64,000 bases of DNA from Agrobacterium larrymoorei (GCF_005145045.1 NZ_CP039694.1:248001-312000); one strand, 5' to 3'. Shown: positions 43,071-51,371, counted from the stretch's first letter. Numbers and translations are program-made. Notes: generated by a model from the sequence alone, not told the origin.

Positions 43071-44009
43071 ATGGCACGCAAACTGATCATCCTGACCGAT
43101 CCTGGCCAGGATCAGGCGGCACCGATCCTCATGTTTCTGGGTCAGCCGCAGTCCTTCGACGTTCTCGGTCTCGTCGCAACTGCGGGCAACATCAACCTCG
43201 CCAATACGATCAACAACTGCCTGAAGCTGCTGGAACTGGCTGGGCGTCCTGACATTCCTGTGTTTGCAGGATGTGTCCATCCCCTCGTCCGCCCGCTCGT
43301 CATGGCCGAGCATGTCCATGGCCCGACAGGTCTTGACGGTCCAGATCTACCGTCACCGTCGATCCTGGCTCAAGACCAACATGGCGTGGACTTCATCATC
43401 GACACTGTTCGCGCGCATCCCGGCGAGATCACCATTTGTTCGCTGTCACCCACGACCAATCTGGCCATGGCTTTGCGCGAGGAACCGGACATCGCCGACA
43501 AAATTCAAGAGATCGTCGCCATGCTGGGCGCTTATTTCGAGGTCGGCAATATAACGCCCACGGCGGAGTTCAACTGCTACGTTGACCCGGAGGCTGCCGA
43601 TATAGTGCTTAAATCCGGTGTGAAAACAACACTCCTTCCGCTGGATGTCACCCATCGAATGCTGTCGAACCGGGAGCGGCTCGATGCCATGCGAGCAGTC
43701 GGCAGTCGTTGCGGCGTGGCTCTTGCCGAAATGCTTGAATTCTCCGCGGCTTCTGACCTCAAGAAATACGGTTGGGAAGGCGCACCTCTCCATGGCTTAT
43801 GCGTGTCAGCCTTCATGGCCGCGCCGCAGCTTTTTTCTGGGCGAGATGTCATTGTTTCCGTCGAACTGGCAGGCACGCTGACAACGGGAATGACAGTCGT
43901 CGATTGGTGGCAGATCACCAACAGACCGAAGAATGCCTTTTACGTAAGAGACTGTGTTGCATCCGATAGCTACCGACTTCTCAATCAGTCCTTGGCAAAT
44001 CTACCATGA
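43071..44009 (+). CDS. Nucleoside hydrolase-like protein with altered calcium site
   Basis: A 312-residue member of the inosine-uridine nucleoside N-ribohydrolase family (PF01156), which splits nucleosides into ribose and base. Using the well-known protozoan enzyme numbering, which this protein matches without offset, Asp10, Asp14, Asn160, Glu166, Asn168 and His241 are kept. The usual DPGxDD motif, however, is DPGQDQ (Asp15 is Gln) and the HD pair is H241-G242 (Asp242 is Gly). Both lost Asp residues bind the essential calcium. So ribose contacts look retained while the metal site is changed. It may use another mechanism, another substrate, or be a binding protein. A GAGAGGATAAC ribosome site precedes the start. 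Confidence 0.85.
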   Translation: MARKLIILTDPGQDQAAPILMFLGQPQSFDVLGLVATAGNINLANTINNCLKLLELAGRPDIPVFAGCVHPLVRPLVMAEHVHGPTGLDGPDLPSPSILAQDQHGVDFIIDTVRAHPGEITICSLSPTTNLAMALREEPDIADKIQEIVAMLGAYFEVGNITPTAEFNCYVDPEAADIVLKSGVKTTLLPLDVTHRMLSNRERLDAMRAVGSRCGVALAEMLEFSAASDLKKYGWEGAPLHGLCVSAFMAAPQLFSGRDVIVSVELAGTLTTGMTVVDWWQITNRPKNAFYVRDCVASDSYRLLNQSLANLP

Positions 44010-44109
44010 CCCAAAAAACGCGTTGGACGCGGGAGTAAATAGGACGGCCTTTGAATAAGTTTCACGTTTAATTGCTGAAATAGGCATGACATTAAAAAAG
44101 GGAACGAAA

Positions 44110-45165
44110 ATGAAAAATAATACTGGGATGATGACAACAATAAACCGTCGCACCTTTCTCCAAGGCAGTGCTGGTGCCGTTGCCATGGGCGTGGCCCTAA
44201 GCGCAATTCCTGATTTTGCAGGCGCCGCAGAAGGGCTCGTTGCGCTGGTGCATACACAGGCCGCGGGCGATAATGGTCCTGTCGATCAGATGATTGCAAA
44301 ATTGAAACAACTCTCGCAGGAAAAGGGTTTCGAGCATCGCGCCATTTACGCGCAGGACCCTGCAACCTATGAGGCGATTTTCCGAACACTCGGTGACGCT
44401 GGCGCCGCAATTGTTATTTCCACCTTTAACGGCGTTTCCGAACCTTTCAAAGCGCTTGCACCATCATATCCACAAACCAAATGGATCCAGCTTTTCGGCG
44501 ATGCCTTCAATCCGCCTATCGCCAATGTGGTCACGGTATCCTACGATTATCATCTGGGCTGTTATCTCTCCGGCGTCTTTGCCGCCCACATCACAACATC
44601 AGGTAAAATTGGCTACGTCGGGGGCGTGTCGTTGCCGCAACTAAATGCGGATTTCAATGCATTGAAAGCCGGCGCACTATCCGTACGCCCCGAAGCCAAT
44701 GTAACCAGCGCCTTTGCCGGATCGTTTCAAGACCCGGCTAAGGGTCAGGAAATTGCGACGCAGATGTACAACAGCGGCATCGACTACATTCAGACCGACG
44801 CTGCTGCAACTGACAGCGGCATAATCGCTGCGGCCAATGAAAAAGACGGGCGTTTGGTCAGCTCTATCTCTCCTTCCCAATATGCACTTGGACCGAAATC
44901 CGTCGTCTCAATCGTCAGCCTCGATTTCGGCGTCTCGCTCTATAACGAAATCTCGAAGGCGTTGACGTCTGGGTGGAAGGGTGGCACGCATGAGAAAACT
45001 GGACTGGGCAATGGCGTAATCGACTTTATCGCCTCACCGGTATTTGCTGAACAAAGCGCCGGCGAACTTGCGCAAAAAGCCAAAGCGGCGATGCTCGAAG
45101 TGGAAAAGGTTCGTGCGGGAATCCTCGACGGTTCGATCGTCGTTCCTTTCAACACGACGATCTAG
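44110..45165 (+). CDS. BMP-family substrate-binding protein, Tat signal
   Basis: A 351-residue periplasmic receptor of the BMP/PnrA family (PF02608), which binds purine or pyrimidine nucleosides for the Yuf/Nup-type importer. The N-terminus has a twin-arginine signal (NRRTFLQGSAGAVAMG) rather than a lipobox. Family parts include IVISTFNGVSEPFKALAPSY, YLSGVFAAHITTSGKIGYVG, and NSGIDYIQTDAAATDSGII. The start at 44110 follows an AAAGGGAACG site. Placing the receptor last, after the hydrolase, is unusual but keeps it in the operon; 100 bases separate the two. Confidence 0.88.
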   Translation: MKNNTGMMTTINRRTFLQGSAGAVAMGVALSAIPDFAGAAEGLVALVHTQAAGDNGPVDQMIAKLKQLSQEKGFEHRAIYAQDPATYEAIFRTLGDAGAAIVISTFNGVSEPFKALAPSYPQTKWIQLFGDAFNPPIANVVTVSYDYHLGCYLSGVFAAHITTSGKIGYVGGVSLPQLNADFNALKAGALSVRPEANVTSAFAGSFQDPAKGQEIATQMYNSGIDYIQTDAAATDSGIIAAANEKDGRLVSSISPSQYALGPKSVVSIVSLDFGVSLYNEISKALTSGWKGGTHEKTGLGNGVIDFIASPVFAEQSAGELAQKAKAAMLEVEKVRAGILDGSIVVPFNTTI

Positions 45166-45328
45166 CGTATCGGTTAAAGAGGGAGAGCATTTGCTTTCGA
45201 GCCGGATCTGAAGACCATGGTAAAGAGACATGACAGTTTTTGAATAATATGGTAACGATACCTCGCCACCAAACGGCACAATTTGCCTAACGCGGATTTC
45301 AAGAAACATCCGCTTTCGGAGAAACAGT

Positions 45329-45439
45329 ATGGAAATTGGTGTTTTCATTCCAATCGGAAACAATGGCTGGCTGCCGAATTGTTTCACTGTCGTTCGTCTC
45401 GCTTGCTTCCGTCATGGCATGGCCCCTCTCAACCGATGA
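45329..45439 (+). pseudogene. RutA-like pyrimidine monooxygenase, 5' fragment
   Basis: The first 15 codons, MEIGVFIPIGNNGWL, match the start of RutA-type FMN-dependent pyrimidine monooxygenases, which open the uracil ring. The reading frame then goes on in unrelated sequence to a stop at 45439. A CGGAGAAAC ribosome site precedes the ATG, as for a real start. The break is near 45373, about 135 bases before the IS3 element's left end. It follows the BMP receptor by 163 bases on the same strand, so an intact monooxygenase gene was probably once part of, or next to, the LacI-controlled operon. Confidence 0.65.
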
Positions 45440-45617
45440 TGAGGAGGCAATGTGCCAGAACGGCGCTTGCGAAAATCGACCTAAATCTGCTTCTGAGACT
45501 GTCCCGTATTGTTGATTTCCACTGAGAGCTGACCCGGCAGTGGAGTGAACCCCTCGGGCTGGACCACGGGACCCAGAAAAACTGGTACACTCTGCGGGCC
45601 TCAATCGGAGAAGGCTC

Positions 45618-45980
45618 ATGGAGTCCCGAGGTCCATATCGCCGGCATTCGACGCCGTTCAAGTTGCAGCTTTGCCAAGATGTCCGAAACGGCGTCATCGG
45701 ACGGCGCGACGCACAGCGGACATACGGCGTTTCGGCAAACCTCATACAGCTGTGGCTGACGCAGTTCGATCGCGGCGATCTGAACGATGAGGAGGCTGAG
45801 GCCGGCGTCATTGCCGAGTACGAGGCCCACATTGCGGCGCTTGAACGCAAGGTCGGCCAGCTCACCATGGAGCTGGACCTGGTTAAAAAAACACCGCGCC
45901 AGTTGATCGTCGGCGACAGCGGGAGCTCCTCCATCATCACCGGTCCCCGGCCTGCTCTGTCAGACGGGGGTGCAAAATGA
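45618..45980 (+). CDS. IS3-family OrfA
   Basis: A 120-residue helix-turn-helix protein (transposase_8 type), with RRHSTPFKLQLCQDVRNGVI and GVSANLIQLWLTQFDRGDLN, then a leucine-zipper-like helix YEAHIAALERKVGQLTMELD. A run of seven A bases (45885-45891) lies in the proper phase for -1 frameshifting into OrfB, which is open through the overlap. The final 25 residues of OrfA past the A7 are therefore the non-shifted product. Confidence 0.85.
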   Translation: MESRGPYRRHSTPFKLQLCQDVRNGVIGRRDAQRTYGVSANLIQLWLTQFDRGDLNDEEAEAGVIAEYEAHIAALERKVGQLTMELDLVKKTPRQLIVGDSGSSSIITGPRPALSDGGAK

Positions 45981-46475
45981 TCGATCTCCCGAGGAGCACT
46001 TACTATTACCGATCAACGGCAAAAGCTTTAAATCTCGGCGACAGCGAGCTCATTGCAATCATAGAGGACATCCAGGACGAGCTGCCTTGCTATGGATACC
46101 GACGCGTAACACACGAGCTTCAGCGAAGAGGCCACATCGTCAATCACAAGCGTGTCGCCCGCGTCATGCGGGCCAATGGCCTCGGGATCAAGCCTCGCAA
46201 GCGGTATGTTCGCACGACGGATAGCAACCACGGTTCGCCGATCTACCCGAACCTTTATCGCAATGTGATCCCGGCGCGGCCCGATATGGTCTGGGTGGCC
46301 GACTTCACGTACATCCGCATCGCCGCTGGTTTCTGCTATCTCGCTGTCATTCTCGACGCCTGCAGCCGGAAAGTCATCGGCTATGGCCTGTCAAAACGCC
46401 TGGATACGCCGCTGGCATTGGCAGCGTTGCGTTCGGCGCTCGAGAACAGAAAGCCTCCACCCGGCTGTATTCACC
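45977..46475 (+). pseudogene. IS3-family OrfB, 5' part (split by IS66)
   Basis: The N-terminal 165 or so residues of OrfB: RSTYYYRSTAKALNLGD, CYGYRRVTHELQRRGH, and the rve core with VWVADFTYIRIAAGFCYLAV containing the first catalytic Asp. The frame is cut after PPPGCIH by the IS66 insertion at 46476. The remaining part lies at 49283-49581. Precise excision including one target repeat would restore the gene. Confidence 0.9.
46468..46475. repeat. IS66 target duplication, left copy
   Basis: TATTCACC, repeated exactly at 49275-49282 on the other side of the IS66 element. Confidence 0.92.
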
Positions 46476-46579
46476 GTGAGCGTCCAGTGAGCTGTTTTTG
46501 CTGATCGGGCAAATCAGGCGATGTTCTGGCATTAGAACCAGCATTAGTGCTGACATAAATACCAGAGCAAAGAGGTTTC

Positions 46580-46942
46580 ATGGCCCGCATGGAGATCATG
46601 TCCGGTACCGAGCGCAGACGGCGCTGGTCGGACGAGGCGAAGCTGAGGATACTGGCGGAAGCTGATGAGCCGGGTGCTCGCATTGGTGACGTGGCGCGCC
46701 GGCATGACGTTCATCCTGGCCAGATCCGCTTGTGGCGAAAGTCGTTCAACTATGTTGATCGACCGACGGTGTTCCTTCCAGTGGAAATCGTGGAGGAGTT
46801 TGGCGTAAGTCAGGCGTCTACGACGGCAACGAGGCTGGCGATCGTCGAGATCTTGCTTCGAAACGGTCGGAGTTTGAAGGTTCCTGTTGACGTTGAGTTG
46901 AAACTGCTCGGCCCGCTCGTCGCTTGCGTGGAGGCGGCATGA
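46580..46942 (+). CDS. tnpA: IS66 TnpA (HTH protein)
   Basis: A 120-residue IS66 OrfA with a helix-turn-helix: RRRRWSDEAKLRILAEADEP, IGDVARRHDVHPGQIRLWRK. Its exact role in transposition is not settled, but it is present in all full IS66 elements. It overlaps tnpB by four bases (ATGA). Confidence 0.92.
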   Translation: MARMEIMSGTERRRRWSDEAKLRILAEADEPGARIGDVARRHDVHPGQIRLWRKSFNYVDRPTVFLPVEIVEEFGVSQASTTATRLAIVEILLRNGRSLKVPVDVELKLLGPLVACVEAA

Positions 46943-47286
46943 TCGGGCCGTCAGGGAATGTACAGGTTTATCTGGCCTGCGGAGTGACTGACATGCGTCG
47001 CGGTATCGACGGTTTGTCAGCGCTGGTCGAGGGGGTGATCAGACAAGCGCCTGGTTCTGGCGCGATCTTCGGGTTCCGCGGCAGGCGCGCGGACCGAATC
47101 AAGCTTTTATGGTGGGACGGCCAAGGCTTTTGCCTGTTTTACAAGGTTTTGGAACGCGGATACTTCCCATGGCCGGCGGCCAAAGATGGCGTTGTGCATC
47201 TGACGCAGGCTCAGTTGTCGATGCTCGTCGAGGGGATCGACTGGCGACGACCGACATGGACGTCAGCGCCTCATCGCACGGGCTGA
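46939..47286 (+). CDS. tnpB: IS66 accessory protein TnpB
   Basis: A 115-residue IS66 Orf2 (PF05717): VYLACGVTDMRRGIDGLSAL, DRIKLLWWDGQGFCLFYKVL and the ending region WPAAKDGVVHLTQAQLSMLV. The start at 46939 overlaps tnpA. Full length. Confidence 0.94.
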   Translation: MIGPSGNVQVYLACGVTDMRRGIDGLSALVEGVIRQAPGSGAIFGFRGRRADRIKLLWWDGQGFCLFYKVLERGYFPWPAAKDGVVHLTQAQLSMLVEGIDWRRPTWTSAPHRTG

Positions 47287-47352
47287 AAGCGTTAATTTGC
47301 AAGGGTGTCAGGGGTAAAATGCTGGCGCTAAAGGGCCAAATCAGTTACATTT

Positions 47353-48924
47353 TTGGGTATGGAAACAACGCCGCCACAGGGTCAGGACGAGCTATCTGCA
47401 CTGCGTGCATTGGTTGCTGAACAGGCGGCGAAACTCGAGCGACAAGACGCGGAAGTTACCAAGCGCGATACCATAATCGACATTTTGCGCGCGCAGTTGG
47501 AGTTGCTGCGCCATCGACAGCATGGGGCCTCGTCCGAGAAAATAGACCGCAAGATCGAACAATTCGAACTGATGCTCGAGGAGATTGAAGCGTCCCGCGC
47601 CGAGGCTGAGGTTCGCTCTGGAAGGACACCACTGCCGGAGCTGGAAGATGCCTGCGAAAAGCCAAAACGCAGACCTTTGCCGGATGGGCTGCCGACAGAA
47701 GAGCGGATCTATCCGGCGCCGTGCAATTGCCCGACCTGCGGCGGGACATCGTTCCTGAAAGCACCTGATAAGGTGGTCCAGGTCATGGAGCATGTGCCGG
47801 CATCCGTGAAGATTGTTCGCCATGTCGAAAAGCGCTTCGTTTGCAAGGACTGCGACACTTCGTTGGCTGGCAAGATGCCGACCCTGCCGATCGAGCGCGG
47901 CAAACCCGGTCCCGGATTGCTTGCCCATATCATGGTCTCCAAGTTCGACGATCACATCCCACTTTACCGACTGTCGGAGATGTACGATCGGCTTGGGATC
48001 GATATCTCCCGTTCCGTGATGGCCGACTGGATGGGGCGTGCATCGGCTTTGCTCGGCCCCCTGATTTTGCTGATCAGAGCGCATATCGCGGCCGTCGATC
48101 GGATCCATACCGACGACACTCCGGTCGATGTTCTCGACCCTGGACGAGGAAAGACCAGGACCGGGAGGGTCTGGGTCTACGTCTTCGATGGGCGTGGCTA
48201 TCAAGATCCCAGGCCCGGAGCGATCGCTTATTATTACAGCCCTGACCGCAAGGGGGTTCACCCAGCCGAACATCTTTCCAACTTCAGTGGCGTGATGCAC
48301 GCGGACGGCTATGCTGGCTACAACAAGCTGTACGGCAATCAGATCATAGAGGCTGCCTGCATGGCGCATGTACGCCGCAAATTCCATGACGTGATCAAAC
48401 TCAAGCCATCAACGATCGCGCAGGAAGCGCTGTCGCGCATTGGTGCTCTCTACGATATCGAGGATCGTATCCGTGGCATGTTGCCTGACGAGAGGCGGGA
48501 TTTGCGCCAGCAGCATGCCAAACCCATCCTGGACGAGCTGAAAGAGTGGATTGAGGATGTCCAGACAACACTGCCACAGAAACAGAAGCTGGCGGAAGCG
48601 ATGCGGTATGCGCTGTCACGATGGGCAGCATTGAGCGTCTATCTTGATGACGGCCGGGTTGAAATCGACAACAACATAGCTGAGCGTGCCATGCGACCAC
48701 TGGGAATTGGCCGAAAGAACTGGTTATTTGCGGGCTCCGACAAGGGTGGTGAGCGCATCGCAAATATCTTGAGCATCATCGAAACCGCAAAGCTTCATGG
48801 CCACAATCCGGAAGCCTATCTGACCGATGTGTTGGCCCGGATCCAGGATCATCCCAAAGACCGACTTGAAAATCTGCTGCCTTGGAACTGGACGCCGGCA
48901 AACGCTCGGTGCGAGGCTGCCTGA
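47353..48924 (+). CDS. tnpC: IS66 transposase TnpC
   Basis: A 523-residue DDE transposase (PF03050). An N-terminal coiled-coil is followed by a zinc-binding region (CNCPTCGG, VCKDCDTSLAGK). The catalytic core has DRIHTDDTPVDVLDPG with the first Asp, MHADGYAGYNKLYG with the second, and VEIDNNIAERAMRPLGIGRK with the Glu. Full length. Its stop overlaps the next gene's start by one base. Confidence 0.95.
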   Translation: MGMETTPPQGQDELSALRALVAEQAAKLERQDAEVTKRDTIIDILRAQLELLRHRQHGASSEKIDRKIEQFELMLEEIEASRAEAEVRSGRTPLPELEDACEKPKRRPLPDGLPTEERIYPAPCNCPTCGGTSFLKAPDKVVQVMEHVPASVKIVRHVEKRFVCKDCDTSLAGKMPTLPIERGKPGPGLLAHIMVSKFDDHIPLYRLSEMYDRLGIDISRSVMADWMGRASALLGPLILLIRAHIAAVDRIHTDDTPVDVLDPGRGKTRTGRVWVYVFDGRGYQDPRPGAIAYYYSPDRKGVHPAEHLSNFSGVMHADGYAGYNKLYGNQIIEAACMAHVRRKFHDVIKLKPSTIAQEALSRIGALYDIEDRIRGMLPDERRDLRQQHAKPILDELKEWIEDVQTTLPQKQKLAEAMRYALSRWAALSVYLDDGRVEIDNNIAERAMRPLGIGRKNWLFAGSDKGGERIANILSIIETAKLHGHNPEAYLTDVLARIQDHPKDRLENLLPWNWTPANARCEAA

Positions 48925-49229
48925 TGGCACGCTCAAGGTTCATTTACACACTCAACCAAGTCGCCGGCATGATCGGCGAGAACCTCGAACTGATCGAAGA
49001 AGTGACGGCCAACTCGGACAACATCTCCGAAGGCGAACTGGTTTACGTCAGCGATGGCACTGAAGATGGCACGAAGGGTCTGACCGAGAACGGCATCAAA
49101 GAACTTCAAAGCCTACTTGCCGACATCAGGACGTGGGACGGCGGTATCCGCGAGTTCCTCATCGACACACAGTGCGATCCTGAAATAATCGACCGCATCA
49201 TGGCCGATGAGATGAAGCGCGGCCTTTAG
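48924..49229 (+). CDS. IS66-borne small passenger protein
   Basis: A 101-residue acidic protein, [20 protein letters not shown] onward, translated from an ATG overlapping the tnpC stop. It is rich in Glu, Asp and Ile and mostly helical in appearance. It is not one of the three canonical IS66 proteins, yet it lies inside the terminal repeats and is translationally coupled to tnpC. It may act in regulation of transposition or give a host effect; function unknown. Confidence 0.7.
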   Translation: MARSRFIYTLNQVAGMIGENLELIEEVTANSDNISEGELVYVSDGTEDGTKGLTENGIKELQSLLADIRTWDGGIREFLIDTQCDPEIIDRIMADEMKRGL

Positions 49230-49274
49230 ATTCTATCTCGCGACACCCGAAAAATGCTTTCGCCGGACGCTCAC

Positions 49275-49282
49275 TATTCACC
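49275..49282. repeat. IS66 target duplication, right copy
   Basis: TATTCACC, identical to 46468-46475. Confidence 0.92.
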
Positions 49283-49581
49283 ACACGGACCGCGGGTGCC
49301 AATACGCAAGTGAAACCTATCGACGAGCGCTCGATGCGGCAGGTCTACAGGGATCCATGAGCGCCGTCGGCAACCCTTATCACAATGCGCAGGCAGAAAG
49401 CTTCATGAAGACCCTGAAAGTGGAGGAAATCTACCCCGCAGGCTACGAGACATTCGCTGACGTGGCCGAACACTTGCCCAGGTTCATCGAGCAGATTTAC
49501 AATGCCAAACGGCTGCATTCAGCCCTTGGCTATTTATCGCCAGTAGAATTCGAAACTCAACTCGCCCAGCAGGCGGCTTAG
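49283..49581 (+). pseudogene. IS3-family OrfB, 3' part
   Basis: The C-terminal 100 or so residues of the split OrfB. It has [20 protein letters not shown] with the second catalytic Asp, then [19 protein letters not shown] with the Glu, and the ending [18 protein letters not shown]. The frame joins that of 45977-46475 once the IS66 element and one target repeat are removed. Confidence 0.9.
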
Positions 49582-49654
49582 TTTGAAGCGGTCCCGTGGT
49601 CCAGCCCTAGGTGTTCACTCCAATGCCGGGTCAGCTCTCAGTGGAAATCAACAA

Positions 49655-49943
49655 CGATCGACAGCCTGTGCAAGGAAACTAGCGTTGAAACTAGCCAATG
49701 AGCGCACTACCACCATCGCTTGGCTTCTGAGGTTAATGAAGGTCAATCGATTGATCGAGATTTGCCGCACAATCGCGACCGTCGGCGCATGGGCCGGTCA
49801 AACCAAAAGTTCGCTCTCCAAAACGGGTTAGAGGGTGCAACTCCCTCACGTGCAGAGAGAAATTCGAACTAAGGCAACCTGCTTAACTTCGCTTTCGATC
49901 GCGTTTAGAGCACAAGGGAAAGAAACCTAGGTACCGTTAGCTA
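49655..49943. other. Intergenic DNA right of the IS3 element
   Basis: Nothing recognised in these 289 bases. They separate the IS3 right end from the 3' end of the leftward sigma-54 operon. Confidence 0.4.
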
Positions 49944-51353
49944 TCAGTAATTGAAAGGTTCAATTCGAGTAGGCTGCAAAAGGCCCAAGTCTGAGACCAA
50001 AGTAACGTACCTGTTTATCGCTAGGACCAAGTCTCTCGACTCACTATCAATATTGTTTGTCGTCAAACCCTGCCAGATCTCCGCCATTTGCCAAGATAGA
50101 ACCCGCAGGCGGGTCAAGCCAGCTTCATCGTTCAAGATCGTCTTTAAGTCTTCTGCTTGCACGTAGCCTACACCAGGAGCGACTTTTGTCCCATACCATC
50201 GGTAGCCTTCCGGCAGCACCCCAACGAGATTGGTCACAAGCCCGTGAGTGATGGAATCGAACATCTGTCGGACGGCCTGTTTGGCCCCCTCAACCCGTGA
50301 TGAATGATCTGTGTCTGCTACTGCGTGCGGCAGCAGAAGCATACGGCCCGGGTACGTTTTTGCCAGTGCGATATATGGTGAAAGTGGACCGCTGACGCTA
50401 CAATCTTTTTCATTTACGAAGATGTCGGCATCAACGGCAAAAAAGCTGATCGTCCCGTTCTCAAGAGCTTCAGCAAGGGAGTCGATATCGACAATTTGTC
50501 CGCGATCATAATTTACGACCACTGCACCGGGGCTGAGCTTCCCGAAAAAGCTTCGATCCATCAACTGCTCATTGGCAAAGTGCTCACTGCCGTTTTTCTT
50601 GGTTCCAAGGCCAACGTGAGCGCTGACAAAATGAGCATCCGTTGCAGCGTCAGCGAGCGTTTCACAATAGCGGTACCCTTGAGCCTCTATCCAATCGCGG
50701 TGAATCTTCCTTGCGTAGATCGACACATGCATCCCGAATGCCTTTCCCAGCTTCGCGACTTCACGGCCAATGTTTCCGTATCCCAGAACGAGGAGGTTTT
50801 TCCCTTCGATCTTGTCGGTCGGGAAATTCTTAAGGTCCCGCCCAGTGTCCATCTGACCCGCGATCACCGCCTCATGGAGCTCATCCAGCGGCAGGTCAGG
50901 GGATGCTCGTAGAATAGCCTTGAAGACCATATGCGCTGTCGCCCGGCTGTTAAATCCGGGTGTGTTCATCAGTGGAGCCGTTCCACCACTGCCGTCAGAT
51001 CCTCCCCAAGACTGCGACTGCATGTTGCCCGTTCCGGCACCAATGCGTACGCCGCCTTTCTCGAACCTACACGCTGGAGGAATAATTGTTGCTGCAGCAA
51101 TGACGGCATCGTATCGACCGCCGCCTGCCGCGAGAATGAGATCTTCGGCTTCCGACAGATCGGGCTGGTAGTAAAAATGCAGCCGATCCAACGGAGTGTC
51201 CGCATCCATACTTGCTGGACCAATATGGAAGACCCCTCCGTGTTCCTCAATAAATTCTACGACCTCGCTGAAGTCGTGGCATCCATCAGGATCTGAACGA
51301 AGTCCAATTCGGTCGCATATGAGGATACGTGCGCCAATTTTTCCGCGTTCCAT
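49944..51353 (-). CDS. 2-hydroxyacid dehydrogenase family protein with extended C-terminus
   Basis: About 469 residues of the D-isomer-specific 2-hydroxyacid dehydrogenase superfamily (PF02826). Present are the NAD-binding GYGNIGREVAKLGKAFG, the VVVNYDRGQIVDIDSLAEAL segment, and a catalytic-type His in LLLPHAVADTDHSSRV. It is about 130 residues longer than usual, with an additional C-terminal part (KTILNDEAGLTRLRVLSWQM onward). Two ATGs are possible; the one at 51353 has AAGGAG nine bases upstream, while 51371 lies directly against the previous stop. Last gene of the sigma-54 operon. It probably reduces or oxidises a 2-oxo/2-hydroxy acid formed by the preceding oxidases. Confidence 0.8.
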   Translation of the reverse strand: MERGKIGARILICDRIGLRSDPDGCHDFSEVVEFIEEHGGVFHIGPASMDADTPLDRLHFYYQPDLSEAEDLILAAGGGRYDAVIAAATIIPPACRFEKGGVRIGAGTGNMQSQSWGGSDGSGGTAPLMNTPGFNSRATAHMVFKAILRASPDLPLDELHEAVIAGQMDTGRDLKNFPTDKIEGKNLLVLGYGNIGREVAKLGKAFGMHVSIYARKIHRDWIEAQGYRYCETLADAATDAHFVSAHVGLGTKKNGSEHFANEQLMDRSFFGKLSPGAVVVNYDRGQIVDIDSLAEALENGTISFFAVDADIFVNEKDCSVSGPLSPYIALAKTYPGRMLLLPHAVADTDHSSRVEGAKQAVRQMFDSITHGLVTNLVGVLPEGYRWYGTKVAPGVGYVQAEDLKTILNDEAGLTRLRVLSWQMAEIWQGLTTNNIDSESRDLVLAINRYVTLVSDLGLLQPTRIEPFNY

Positions 51354-51371
51354 TTTTCCAACTCCTTGCAT

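Larger units (their letters stand above)
46476..49274 (+). mobile_element. IS66-family insertion sequence, complete
   Basis: A 2799-bp element with tnpA, tnpB, tnpC and a fourth small gene. The ends are GTGAGCGTCCAGTGAGC on the left and, reverse complemented, GTGAGCGTCCGGCGAAA on the right. An 8-bp direct duplication TATTCACC flanks it, and the interrupted IS3 OrfB reads through correctly if one copy plus the element is removed. All genes are open, so the copy may be active and is younger than the IS3 host element. Confidence 0.95.
45510..49653 (+). mobile_element. IS3-family element interrupted by IS66
   Basis: The left end starts TGTTGATTTCCACTGAGAGC (45510) and the right end is its exact reverse complement (ending 49653); the pairing continues inward for about 60 bases including GGGCTGGACCACGGGACC. 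Without the nested IS66 (46476-49274 and one 8-bp duplicate) the element is about 1.34 kb, normal for IS3. No target duplication flanks the outer element (GTAT against ACGA), so one side was probably rearranged, in agreement with the truncated rutA-like gene to its left. Confidence 0.85.

Noticed and set aside
45374..45508. Possible 5' end of a leftward gene (MTEASETNDSETIRQ) between the rutA-like fragment and the IS3 end
   Set aside because: An ATG with a purine-rich stretch is present on the - strand, but the frame soon runs into the rutA-like fragment and there is no family match.
45299..45940. Long - strand open frame over the IS3 OrfA region
   Set aside because: It is the antisense of OrfA, whose + strand frame has clear family motifs and the frameshift site.
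47392..48387. 331-codon - strand open frame opposite tnpC
   Set aside because: Antisense shadow of the IS66 transposase gene.
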